NCBI GenBank assembly: GCA_036375875.1 | Contig: DASVBK010000213.1 | Coordinates: forward strand, 1-29,099 | DNA from: Prado023 sp036375875 | GTDB lineage: Bacteria > Actinomycetota > Actinomycetes > S36-B12 > CAIYMF01 | Direction: 5' to 3' | DNA length: 29,099 bases | Part shown: in pieces, positions 6,996-16,814 of the stretch | Layout of the letters: each line of letters starts with the position of its first letter | Position numbering within the stretch: the stretch's first letter is position 1 | The notes under the pieces: model-generated | Databases searched by the model: none | Told to the model about the DNA's origin: nothing | Seen by the model: only the letters and a program-made list of their open reading frames with translations | Position numbers and translations under genes: made by a program

Positions 6996-9581
6996 TCAGG
7001 CGCTGGTCAGGACCAGCCCGCGCTCAGACCCCTGGGCCGCGACATCCACGCGAACCGTCGAGCCGTCGCGGAACTCCCTGGCGAGGATCCCGCGGGCCAG
7101 CGGATCTCCGATCGCGCTCTGGATCAGCCGGCGCAGCGGCCTGGCCCCGTAGACCGGGTCGAACCCGTGGTCGGCCAGCCACTCCCGCGCGGCTGGCTCC
7201 ACCTCGAGGGTGATCCGGCGATCGGACAGTCGGCCGGCCAGCAGCTCGACCTGCAGGTCCACGATCGAGGCGAGGTCCTCGCGGGTCAGCGACTCGAACA
7301 CGACCATCTCGTCGAGGCGGTTGAGGAACTCGGGCTTGAACGACGAGCGCACCACCGCCAGCACCGCGTTGCGACGCTGCTCGGGGCTGAGCGTGGGGTC
7401 GATGAGGGCTTGGGAGCCAAGGTTCGAGGTGAGGATCAGGATCGCGTTGCGGAAGTCCACGGTGCGGCCCTGGCCGTCGGTGAGCCGGCCGTCGTCGAGC
7501 ACCTGCAGCAGCACGTTGAACACCTCGGGGTGCGCCTTCTCGACCTCGTCGAGCAGCACCACGGTGTAGGGCCGCCGGCGGACCGCCTCGGTGAGCTGGC
7601 CGCCCTCCTCGTAGCCGACGTATCCGGGCGGGGCGCCCACCAGGCGCGCGACCGAGTGCTTCTCGCCGTACTCGCTCATGTCGATGCGCGTGATCGCCCG
7701 CTCGTCATCGAACAGGAACTCCGCGAGCGCCTTGGCCAGCTCGGTCTTGCCGACGCCCGTGGGGCCGAGGAAGAGGAACGAGCCGGTCGGACGGTTCGGG
7801 TCGGCGATGCCCGCCCGGGCTCGGCGCACGGCGTCGGAGACGGCCTGCACGGCAGTGGCCTGGCCGACCACGCGCGCCGCGAGCTCGGACTCCATCCGCA
7901 GCAGCTTCTCGGTCTCGCCCTCCAGCAGGCGACCGGCCGGGATCCCGGTCCAGGCGCCGACCACCTCGGCCACGTCGTCGGGGCCGACCTCCTCGCGCAC
8001 CATCGCCGAACGGCTGTTGGCCTCCTCGGCGACCTGCTCGAGCTGCTGCTCCAGCGCCGGCAGCTCGCCGTAGAGGATGCGCGCGGCCTGCTCGAAGTCG
8101 CCCTCCCGCTGGGCGCGCTCGGCGAGCATCCGCAGCTCGTCGATGCGGATCTTGAGGTCGCCGACCCGGTCCAGCCCGGCTTTCTCCTGCTCCCAGCGGG
8201 CGCGCAGGCCGGCCAGCGTCTCCTCCTTGTCGGCCAGGTCGGCGCGCAGCCGGGCCAGCCGCTCCACGGAGGCCTCGTCGGTCTCCTTGCTCAGGGCGAG
8301 CTCCTCCATGCGCAGCCGGTCCACCTGGCGCTGCAGCTGGTCGATCTCGACCGGCGAGGAGTCGATCTCCATGCGCAGCCGGGAGGCCGCCTCGTCGACC
8401 AGGTCGATCGCCTTGTCCGGCAGGAACCGGCTGGTGATGTAGCGATCCGACAGCGTGGCGGCCGCCACGAGGGCGGCATCGGCGATCGCCACCTTGTGGT
8501 GGGCCTCGTACTTCTCCTTCAGGCCGCGCAGGATGCCGATCGTGTCCTCCACGCTGGGCTCGCCCACCAGCACCTGCTGGAAGCGCCGCTCCAGGGCGGG
8601 ATCCTTCTCGATGCGCTCGCGGTACTCGTCGAGCGTCGTCGCGCCGACCATCCGCAGCTCGCCGCGGGCGAGCATGGGCTTGAGCATGTTGCCGGCGTCC
8701 ATCGCTGAGTCGCCGCCGGCCCCGGCCCCGACCACCGTGTGCAGCTCGTCGATGAACGTCACGACCTGGCCGTTGGAGTCCGCGATCTCCGACAGCACCG
8801 CCTTGAGGCGCTCCTCGAACTCGCCGCGGTACTTCGCGCCGGCGAGCATGCCGGCGAGGTCCAGGGCGATGAGGCGCTTGCCCTTGAGTGACTCGGGCAC
8901 GTCGCCGGCCACGATGCGCTGGGCGAGGCCCTCGACCACCGCGGTCTTGCCCACGCCCGGCTCCCCGATGAGCACGGGGTTGTTCTTCGTGCGGCGGGAG
9001 AGCACCTGCACGACGCGGCGGATCTCGGCGTCGCGGCCGATCACCGGGTCGATCCTGCCCTCGCGGGCCCGCGCGGTGAGGTCGATGCCGTACTTCTCGA
9101 GTGCCTTGAAGCTGCCCTCGGGGTCGGCGGAGTCCACCCGGCGACCAGCGCGGGCCGCGTCCAGCGCGGTCAGCAGGTGGTCCGGTGTGGCACCGGCGGC
9201 CGCCAGCATCGGCCCGGTCGGGGCCTCGGGCGCCGCCAGGGCGATGAGCACGTGCTCGGTCGAGACGAACGAGTCGCCACGCGAGGCGGCGAGCTCGCCG
9301 GCGGCCTTGAGCACGCGGTACGTGGGCTGGGCCAGGTCGGCGCTGGCGACGGTCGCGCCGGAGGCCGCTGGCAGGGCAGCGATCGCGCGGGTGACCTGGG
9401 CGGTCAGCGCGGTGAGGTCGATGCCCAGGCCCTCGAGCAGGGCCGTGGCGATGCCGTCTCGCTGCGCGAGCAGGGCGCCGAGCAGGTGGACGGGCTCGAC
9501 GTGGGCGTTGCCGCGACCGGCGGCGTCACGCACGGCGGCGCTGAGCGCCTCCTGGGTACGGGTGGTGAACTGGTCAGCCAT
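6996..9581 (-). CDS. clpB: ATP-dependent disaggregase ClpB
   Basis: ClpB is a hexameric AAA+ chaperone that pulls polypeptides out of aggregates together with DnaK, DnaJ and GrpE. The 861-residue protein has the full layout: a double Clp-N repeat (residues 1-145), NBD1 with Walker A GEPGVGKTA and sensor region GATTLDEYR, a long coiled-coil M domain (about 400-520) rich in Leu, Glu and Arg, NBD2 with GPTGVGKTE and VLLDEVEKAHPEVFN, and a C-terminal domain containing GARPLRR. The M domain and the lack of a ClpP-binding IGF loop separate it from ClpA/ClpC. The ATG at 9581 follows an AGGAGG-like site. It lies 260 bp after hspR, in the same direction as the dnaK operon. Confidence 0.97.
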   Translation of the reverse strand: MADQFTTRTQEALSAAVRDAAGRGNAHVEPVHLLGALLAQRDGIATALLEGLGIDLTALTAQVTRAIAALPAASGATVASADLAQPTYRVLKAAGELAASRGDSFVSTEHVLIALAAPEAPTGPMLAAAGATPDHLLTALDAARAGRRVDSADPEGSFKALEKYGIDLTARAREGRIDPVIGRDAEIRRVVQVLSRRTKNNPVLIGEPGVGKTAVVEGLAQRIVAGDVPESLKGKRLIALDLAGMLAGAKYRGEFEERLKAVLSEIADSNGQVVTFIDELHTVVGAGAGGDSAMDAGNMLKPMLARGELRMVGATTLDEYRERIEKDPALERRFQQVLVGEPSVEDTIGILRGLKEKYEAHHKVAIADAALVAAATLSDRYITSRFLPDKAIDLVDEAASRLRMEIDSSPVEIDQLQRQVDRLRMEELALSKETDEASVERLARLRADLADKEETLAGLRARWEQEKAGLDRVGDLKIRIDELRMLAERAQREGDFEQAARILYGELPALEQQLEQVAEEANSRSAMVREEVGPDDVAEVVGAWTGIPAGRLLEGETEKLLRMESELAARVVGQATAVQAVSDAVRRARAGIADPNRPTGSFLFLGPTGVGKTELAKALAEFLFDDERAITRIDMSEYGEKHSVARLVGAPPGYVGYEEGGQLTEAVRRRPYTVVLLDEVEKAHPEVFNVLLQVLDDGRLTDGQGRTVDFRNAILILTSNLGSQALIDPTLSPEQRRNAVLAVVRSSFKPEFLNRLDEMVVFESLTREDLASIVDLQVELLAGRLSDRRITLEVEPAAREWLADHGFDPVYGARPLRRLIQSAIGDPLARGILAREFRDGSTVRVDVAAQGSERGLVLTSA

Positions 9582-9679
9582 GCGGTCCTCCTCGGGGGTC
9601 GTGGCTGTGGGTCAGGGGTTCGTCGAGTGGTGCGGTCGGGCTGGGGCCCCACGTTCGCCGGGCGCGCCCGGCAATCCCG

Positions 9680-9810
9680 CTCCCGGGATGCTCCCGCCGC
9701 TGCCAGGTGCTCCCGGCCGCACGGGAGAACCCGACCACCACGGGAGAACCTGCGGAGGGAGCGCGGAGGGAGCGCGGGGTGCGGGCGCGTGGTGCGGGCG
9801 CGTGGTGCGG
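9680..9810. repeat. Repeat-rich upstream region of clpB
   Basis: The 260-bp hspR-clpB gap (9582-9841) holds no gene but several repeats. CTTCCG-like boxes with exact sequence CTCCCG occur at 9680, 9691 and 9710, with the inverted form CGGGAG at 9722 and 9741. The 12-mer CACGGGAGAACC is repeated at 9720-9731 and 9739-9750. An 11-nt unit (GCGGAGGGAGC) is repeated at 9752-9773, and a 13-nt unit (GTGCGGGCGCGTG) at 9779-9804 with a partial third copy. No GAGT-N7-ACTC operator is found here. The boxes could be regulator half-sites, or slippage products. Confidence 0.6.
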
Positions 9811-9822
9811 CTCGGGGAGCCG
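9808..9822 (-). terminator. Candidate terminator after hspR
   Basis: CGGCTC (9808-9813) and GAGCCG (9817-9822) form a 6-bp stem with a GGG loop, about 20 nt past the hspR stop on the minus strand. It could end the dnaK operon transcript or attenuate read-through into clpB. There is no T-run. Confidence 0.3.
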
Positions 9823-9841
9823 ATGCCGGCACGGGGTGGCC

Positions 9842-10177
9842 TCAACGCCGGCGGTCGGGGTGCCAGACCACCAGGGCCGTCGAGCGCTCGCGCTGCTCCA
9901 GGGCATCCAGGCGCCGGCGCATCGAGGCCACCTGCTCCTCCAGCTCGAGGATCCGTATGATCCCGCTGAGGTTCACACCGTCCGCGGCCAGTCGCTGCAC
10001 CTCGCGCAGCCGCGCGATGTCGCGCATGGAGTACAGCCGGTTGCGCCCGCCGATGCGGTTCGGCGAGACCAGGCCCATCCGGTCGTACTGCCGCAGCGTC
10101 TGGGGGTGCAGCCCGGCGAGGGCGGCGGCCACGGAGATCACGTAGACCGGGGTGTCGTCGTCGAAGTCCAGTTCCAT
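9842..10177 (-). CDS. hspR: Heat-shock repressor HspR (MerR family)
   Basis: HspR represses the dnaK operon, and in several actinobacteria clpB, by binding HAIR inverted repeats; DnaK acts as co-repressor. The 111-residue protein has the MerR-type winged helix-turn-helix near the N-terminus: VYVISVAAALAGLHPQTLRQ, then YDRMGLVSPNR and the wing GGRNRLYS. A predicted coiled-coil follows (ILELEEQVASMRRRLDALEQ) for dimerisation, and the tail is short and basic. The ATG at 10177 is preceded by GGAGGTGG. It lies 54 nt after dnaJ as the fourth gene of the dnaK operon, its standard actinobacterial place. A matching operator is present upstream of dnaK at 14244-14272. Confidence 0.95.
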   Translation of the reverse strand: MELDFDDDTPVYVISVAAALAGLHPQTLRQYDRMGLVSPNRIGGRNRLYSMRDIARLREVQRLAADGVNLSGIIRILELEEQVASMRRRLDALEQRERSTALVVWHPDRRR

Positions 10178-10231
10178 GGGGCCACCTCCTCGTCGGTGGT
10201 CGGGGTCGGGGTCGGCAGGTCGGATCCGCCG

Positions 10232-11497
10232 CTAGGACGTGCCGGCCTGGGCGTGGGCGCCGCGGCCGCTGATGCCGGGGCGACTCGCCGCCGAGGCGAG
10301 CAGGCCGGCCCGGGGATCGGGCTCCGCAGCAGCCTGGGCGAACGCCGTGAGCGCCTCCCGCGCGCTGTCGGGCAGGTTGCGTGGCACGACCACCTCGACG
10401 CTGGCCAGCAGGTCGCCATTGGTTCCGTCGCGGCGGGTCGCGCCACGGCCCCGCACCCGGAAGGTGCGGCCGTTCGCCGTGCCCGGCGGCAGCTTGAGGG
10501 TCACGGTGCCACCGCGCGGCAGCGGCACCGGCACGTCGGCGCCGAGCGCGGCCTCGGTGAACGTCACTGGCACGGAGACCGTGACGTTGTCGCCGGTCCG
10601 GGAGAACACCGGGTCCGGTGAGACGTGCACGACGATGAACAGGTCACCGGGCGGGCCGCCGAACTCGCCGGCCGCGCCCTTGCCCTTGAGCCGGATGCGC
10701 GCGCCATCGGTGACGCCCGGGGGGATCCGGGCGCTCACCGGCCGCGCGGCCCGCGCCCGGCCCGAGCCGGAGCAGTTGGGACACGGGTCGTCGACGACCA
10801 TGCCCCGGCCGCGGCACTCACGGCACGGCTCCGGCAGGGCGAAGCCGCCACCGCTGCGCAGCACCTGGCCCTGGCCGTCACAGGTCGGGCACAGCCGGGG
10901 CGAGGTGCCCGCCTTCGCCCCGGTTCCCGAGCAGGCCGAGCACGGCTCGTCGGTGGTCAGGCGCAGCTGGACCGTCACGCCGTCGAGGGCCTCGACGAAC
11001 CCGATGGTCGCCTCGCTCTCGATGTCCGCACCGCGGCGCGGCGAGCGGGTGGTGGCGCGTGGGCCGCCGGCAGTGCCGCCACGGTTGAACAGCCCGCCCA
11101 GCACGTCGCCGAACACGCCGCCCAGGCCGCCGGTGCCGGCGCCGCCGGGGCCACCGGCCCCGCCACCCTGCTGGCGCATCTGGGCGAGCAGGTCGTCGAG
11201 GTTCACGCCGCCGGGGCCACCGCCCGGAGCGCCGCCACCGGGCACACGGAAGCCGCCGCCGCCGAACAGCGTGCGGGCCTCGTCGTACTCCTTGCGGGTC
11301 TTCGGGTCCGAGAGCACGTCGTAGGCCTCGGAGACCTGCTTGAAGGTCGCCTCAGCGGCCGCGTTGTCCGGGTTCTTGTCCGGGTGGTGCTTGCGGGCGA
11401 GGGTGCGGTAGGCCCTCTTGATCTCGTCGGCCGTGGCGTCCTTCTTCACGCCCAGGACCTTGTAGTAGTCCTTGTCGATCCAGTCCTTGGTGCTCAC
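10232..11497 (-). CDS. dnaJ: Co-chaperone DnaJ (class A J-protein)
   Basis: DnaJ delivers unfolded clients to DnaK and stimulates its ATPase. The 421-residue protein contains the J domain (residues about 9-75) with the essential HPD in RKHHPDKNP, then a long Gly-rich G/F region up to about 140. The zinc domain carries four CxxCxGxG repeats (CSACSGTG, CPTCDGQG, CRECRGRG, CPNCSGSG), and two C-terminal client-binding barrels follow. The start is a GTG with GGAGGTGGG upstream. The DWIDKDYYKVLGV opening is typical of the operon-linked DnaJ of actinobacteria. It lies 28 nt after grpE. The C-terminal tail, beyond about residue 395, is Ala/Gly-rich and probably disordered. Confidence 0.96.
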   Translation of the reverse strand: MSTKDWIDKDYYKVLGVKKDATADEIKRAYRTLARKHHPDKNPDNAAAEATFKQVSEAYDVLSDPKTRKEYDEARTLFGGGGFRVPGGGAPGGGPGGVNLDDLLAQMRQQGGGAGGPGGAGTGGLGGVFGDVLGGLFNRGGTAGGPRATTRSPRRGADIESEATIGFVEALDGVTVQLRLTTDEPCSACSGTGAKAGTSPRLCPTCDGQGQVLRSGGGFALPEPCRECRGRGMVVDDPCPNCSGSGRARAARPVSARIPPGVTDGARIRLKGKGAAGEFGGPPGDLFIVVHVSPDPVFSRTGDNVTVSVPVTFTEAALGADVPVPLPRGGTVTLKLPPGTANGRTFRVRGRGATRRDGTNGDLLASVEVVVPRNLPDSAREALTAFAQAAAEPDPRAGLLASAASRPGISGRGAHAQAGTS

Positions 11498-11525
11498 CGC
11501 ACCCCCACCTCCTCTCGATGCCTGC

Positions 11526-12277
11526 TCAGTCGGTCCCTGCCACGGAGACGCGCGCGGGTCGCACGATCCGGCCCTTCATCGCGTACCCGGCCTGGAACAC
11601 GTTGACGACTGTCGGCTCGGTGACGCCCTCGCGCTCCTCGCGCATCAGCGCCTCGTGGCGGGTGGGGTCGAACGGCTCCCCGACCGTGCCGAACGACTCG
11701 AGGCCGAGCCTGTTGACGACCCCCTCGAGGGCCTCGCCCACCGACCTGAACCCGCCGACGAGCTCGTCGTGGTCACGGGCACGGCCGATGTCGTCGAGGA
11801 TCGGCAGCAGCTCGACGAGCACCGCCTCGACGGCCCGGTCACGGACCAGCTCGCGGTCGCGCTCGACGCGCTTGCGGTAGTTGGAGTACTCGGCGTGCAC
11901 CCGCTGCAGGTCGCCGGTGAGGGCTGCCACCTGGGCAGCCGCGCCCGCACCGCCAGCGGCAGCCGCGGCGGCGTCAGCCTCGGCCGCGCTGAACTGCGCC
12001 TCGATGGCGTCGGCGTCCAGGGCCTCGGCCAGCAGGGCGTCGGCCTCGGCGGCCCCGCTGCTGGTCGGCTCGACGACCTCGCCCTCGACGACCTCGCCCT
12101 CGGGGGCGGTGGACGTCGCGGGCTCGGACGCCTTGCCGGCAGCCTCGTCGGCGCCCACGACCTCAGCGTCGACGACCTCGGCCTCGGGCAGGTCGGGCTG
12201 CTCCTGCGGACCCGGGGTGGGGCCGCCCGCCGGGGGCACGGGGCCCCCGGCGTTCGACTCGTGCTCGGCGTTCGACG

Positions 12278-12281
<4 letters not shown>
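11526..12281 (-). CDS. grpE: Nucleotide exchange factor GrpE
   Basis: GrpE dimers release ADP from DnaK. The protein is 251 residues, longer than the E. coli form (197), because of an acidic Ala/Glu/Pro-rich N-terminal extension of about 110 residues. The core then shows the long helix (VHAEYSNYRKRVERDRE), the ILDDIGRARDH turn and the C-terminal beta domain with GEPFDPTRHEAL and VFQAGYAMKGRIVRPARVSV. The extension contains EVV repeats: AEVVDAEVV at residues 34-42 and a duplicated EGEVV at 61-70, encoded by two 15-bp direct repeats at 12071-12100. The GTG start overlaps the dnaK stop by 4 bp (GTGA), so the two are translationally coupled. Confidence 0.95.
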
Positions 12282-14134
<1,853 letters not shown>

Positions 14135-14202
14135 GGGTGGTGGGTTCCTTTCGTACGGATGCCCGCCGGGGATCCCGCCGGGCTGGCGCTAGTGACACAT
14201 CT

Positions 14203-14231
14203 AGGGTGCCAGCGCGCTGAAATCCTGTCAA
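14203..14231 (-). promoter_or_regulatory. Candidate dnaK promoter
   Basis: On the minus strand a perfect TTGACA (plus-strand 14226-14231) is followed after 17 nt by CACCCT (14203-14208), a weak -10. TAGATG is seen 5 nt further, but with a spacer too long for a standard promoter. The HspR-type operator lies 12 bp upstream of the -35. Confidence 0.45.
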
Positions 14232-14243
14232 GAGGTGACTAAG

Positions 14244-14272
14244 GAGATATGAGTCGAAGCGACTCATATCTC
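14244..14272. promoter_or_regulatory. HAIR-like HspR operator upstream of dnaK
   Basis: GAGATATGAGTC (14244-14255) and GACTCATATCTC (14261-14272) are perfect 12-bp arms around a 5-nt centre. The inner part reads GAGT-N7-ACTC, which is the core of the HAIR consensus CTTGAGT-N7-ACTCAAG; the outer CTT/AAG positions are not matched (ATATGAGT instead). The presence of hspR in this operon supports the assignment. Confidence 0.7.
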
Positions 14273-14408
14273 GGGTGCGGTCAGAGAGACTCGCCGGACA
14301 GGCCCCGGGGCGCCTGGCAGCCGGGACCCCTTCCCCGCCGGTCGAGGCGCGGCCGGTCGCGCGCTCCTCGGGGCGCCGATTGCCCCACCAGCAGCCCCCT
14401 CCGGTACG

Positions 14409-14422
14409 TTACTGACCAGTAG
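14409..14422. promoter_or_regulatory. Short inverted repeat upstream of the Fe-S oxidoreductase gene
   Basis: TACTG (14410-14414) and CAGTA (14417-14421) flank AC within TTACTGACCAGTAG. The size and symmetry resemble TetR-family operators. It overlaps a possible -10 (TAGGGT, 14420-14425), as a repressor site would. No regulator gene is present in the window. Confidence 0.35.
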
Positions 14423-14504
14423 GGTCCCCCTCCGCGGAGGCCCTGCGCGTCCGGGCGGACAATGGGCACGTCCGGGGACGGACCCGGCCAGGAGGATGGC
14501 GGAC

Positions 14505-16748
14505 ATGGATTCGATGATGCTGATCCGGGCGACGGTCGGCTTGATCATCATTGCGGTGGCCGGGTTCCTGGCCCTCAAGCGCGCATGGTTCCTGCAGGGG
14601 CTCATCCGCTCCGGGCAACCCGCGCAGGGGCGGACCGACCAGGTCGGCGCGCGCGTGCAGGTCGAGGCCACCGAGGTGATCGGCCAGCGGAAGCTGCTCA
14701 AGTGGTCGGTGCCCGGCCTGGCGCACGTGTTCGTGTTCTTCGGGTTCCTGATCCTCACCCTCACGGTGGTGGAGGCCTTCGGCGAGCTGTTCATCGCCGA
14801 CTTCGCCTTCCCGATCATCGGCACATGGCCGGTCGTCCGGTTCCTGGAGGACCTCTTCGCCGTCCTGGTCCTCGTCGGGATCCTGGTCTTCGCCGTCATC
14901 CGGTTGCGGAACAACCCCGCCAAGGAGGGCCGCTGGTCGCGGTTCTTCGGCTCCCACACGTCGGGTGCGTGGCTGGTGCTGTTCATGATCTTCATGGTCG
15001 TGGCGACGCTGCTGCTCTACCGCGGCGCCAAGATCAACGCCGAGGGTCCCGAGGGCATGGACGGCGCCTTCGCCTCCCAGGCCGTTGCCAGCGTGCTCGA
15101 GCCCCTCGGCGAGACCGCCAACGAGTGGCTGCTGACCCTGGGCCTGTGGGCGCACGTCGCCGTCATCCTGGGCTTCCTGCTGATCGTGCTCCACAGCAAG
15201 CACCTGCACATCTTCGCCGCCCCCATCAACGTGTACTTCTCGCGGCGCCCCGACGCGCTCGGGCCGCTGCTGGAGATGTACTCGGGCACCGAGAAGATCG
15301 ACTTCGAGGACCCCGCCGACGACGCGATCTTCGGGCGCGGGCGCATCGAGGACTTCACGTGGAAGGGCCTGCTGGACCTCGCGACGTGCACCGAGTGCGG
15401 TCGCTGCCAGAGCCAGTGCCCGGCGTGGAACACCGAGAAGCCGCTGAGCCCCAAGCTGATGATCATGGACCTGCGCGACCACGCGTTCGCCAAGGCGCCC
15501 TACATCACAGCCACGCAGAAGAAGCTCGACGGGAAGAACGTCGAGTTCGGTGAGATCGACGAGGAGGTGCTGGCCACGCTGCCCGAGCGGGTGCAGCACG
15601 AGGCGCAGCGCCCCCTCATCGGCGAGAGAGACTTCGACCCCAACCGGGCCACCGACGGCTACGACGCGGCAGGGCACCGCTCGCACGAGGGGCCGGTCAT
15701 CGACGTCGACGCGCTGTGGTCCTGCACCACGTGCGGAGCGTGCGTGAACCAGTGCCCCGTGGACATCGAGCACATCGACCACTTCATCGACATGCGCCGT
15801 CACCAGGTGATGATCGCCACCGAGTTCCCGAACGAGCTGAACAGCCTGTTCAAGAACCTCGAGAACAAGGGCAATCCGTGGGGCATGAACGCCTCGAAGC
15901 GCAACGACTGGATCAGCGAGGTCGACTTCGAGGTGCCGGTCTTCGGCATGGAGGGCGAGGACGAGATCCCGGCCGACGTGGAGTACCTGTTCTGGGTCGG
16001 CTGTGCGGGTGCCTACGAGGACCGGGCCAAGCAGACCACGAAGGACGTCGCCGAGCTGCTGCACATCTCGGGCGTGAAGTACATGGTCCTGGGCGAGGGC
16101 GAGACCTGCACCGGCGACCCCGCGCGGCGTGCGGGCAATGAGTTCCTGTTCCAGATGCAGGCGATGCAGAACGTCGAGGTGCTCAACGAGATCAAGGCGA
16201 AGAAGATCGTCGTCACCTGCCCGCACTGCATGAACACGATCGGCCGGGAGTACCCGCAGCTCGGTGGCGATTACGAGGTCGTGCACCACAGCCAGCTGCT
16301 GGCCACCCTGCTGCGCGAGAACCGGCTGCGCCCGCTCGAGCCGCTCGATGCGACGGTGACCTACCACGACCCGTGCTACCTCGGCCGGCACAACCAGGTG
16401 TACGTGCCGCCGCGCGAGCTGGTGGCCTCGGTGCCCGGCGTGAAGCTGCGCGAGATGGAGCGCTCCGGTGACAAGTCCTTCTGCTGCGGCGCCGGCGGCG
16501 CCCAGATGTGGATGGAGGAGTCGCTGGGCACGCGCATCAACCAGAACCGCGCCGACGAGGCCCTGGCCACGGGCGCCCAGCGCATCGCGGTCGCCTGCCC
16601 GTTCTGCTCGGTGATGCTGCACGACGGGGTGACCGTGCGGGCCCAGGAGGCCGGCGAGGACGCCCCGGCGGTGGAGGTCGTCGACGTCGCCTCGCTGCTG
16701 CTTGGCTCCGTGCGAGCCAAGGACACCAGCGGGGCGCACAGCGCCTGA
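14505..16748 (+). CDS. Membrane-anchored Fe-S oxidoreductase, EtfD-type
   Basis: The protein has 747 residues. The N-terminal part (about 1-240) holds several membrane segments (LIRATVGLIIIAVAGFLAL and four or five more), like the haem-b membrane domain of nitrate-reductase gamma/HdrE-type subunits. Two 4Fe-4S ferredoxin motifs follow: CTECGRCQSQCP from Cys295 and CTTCGACVNQCP from Cys407. The rest carries the two CCG domains of HdrB/HdrD-like proteins (CPHCMNTIG with EYPQLGG, and FCCGAGGAQMW). M. tuberculosis Rv0338c (EtfD), which accepts electrons from the ETF of fatty-acid oxidation, has this layout; the role here is inferred from that. The ATG at 14505 is chosen because GGAGG (14491-14495) lies 9 nt upstream, while the in-frame ATG at 14496 touches it. 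Confidence 0.85.
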   Translation: MDSMMLIRATVGLIIIAVAGFLALKRAWFLQGLIRSGQPAQGRTDQVGARVQVEATEVIGQRKLLKWSVPGLAHVFVFFGFLILTLTVVEAFGELFIADFAFPIIGTWPVVRFLEDLFAVLVLVGILVFAVIRLRNNPAKEGRWSRFFGSHTSGAWLVLFMIFMVVATLLLYRGAKINAEGPEGMDGAFASQAVASVLEPLGETANEWLLTLGLWAHVAVILGFLLIVLHSKHLHIFAAPINVYFSRRPDALGPLLEMYSGTEKIDFEDPADDAIFGRGRIEDFTWKGLLDLATCTECGRCQSQCPAWNTEKPLSPKLMIMDLRDHAFAKAPYITATQKKLDGKNVEFGEIDEEVLATLPERVQHEAQRPLIGERDFDPNRATDGYDAAGHRSHEGPVIDVDALWSCTTCGACVNQCPVDIEHIDHFIDMRRHQVMIATEFPNELNSLFKNLENKGNPWGMNASKRNDWISEVDFEVPVFGMEGEDEIPADVEYLFWVGCAGAYEDRAKQTTKDVAELLHISGVKYMVLGEGETCTGDPARRAGNEFLFQMQAMQNVEVLNEIKAKKIVVTCPHCMNTIGREYPQLGGDYEVVHHSQLLATLLRENRLRPLEPLDATVTYHDPCYLGRHNQVYVPPRELVASVPGVKLREMERSGDKSFCCGAGGAQMWMEESLGTRINQNRADEALATGAQRIAVACPFCSVMLHDGVTVRAQEAGEDAPAVEVVDVASLLLGSVRAKDTSGAHSA

Positions 16749-16756
16749 GCAGCGTC

Positions 16757-16787
16757 GACCGCGGGCCGGGACCGGGACCGCGGGCCG
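16757..16787. repeat. Direct repeat of a 12-mer
   Basis: GACCGCGGGCCG occurs at 16757-16768 and 16776-16787, in the short gap between the Fe-S oxidoreductase and YbaK genes. It may be simple GC-rich slippage. No function is claimed. Confidence 0.5.
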
Positions 16788-16814
16788 CGCACGGCAGCCC
16801 ACCACGGTCGCTGC

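Larger units (their letters stand above)
14135..14504. other. Divergent control region between dnaK and the Fe-S oxidoreductase gene
   Basis: This 370-bp stretch holds no gene. It contains the dnaK promoter (14203-14231), the HspR-type operator (14244-14272), a second short inverted repeat near the rightward gene (14409-14422), and the GGAGG site at 14491-14495. It is locally richer in A and T than the flanking genes at 14195-14275. Confidence 0.7.

Noticed and set aside
9752..9810. CRISPR-like array
   Set aside because: The repeats are contiguous 11- and 13-nt tandem units without spacers.
9582..9841. HAIR operator upstream of clpB
   Set aside because: Only one GAGT is present and no ACTC follows at 7 nt.
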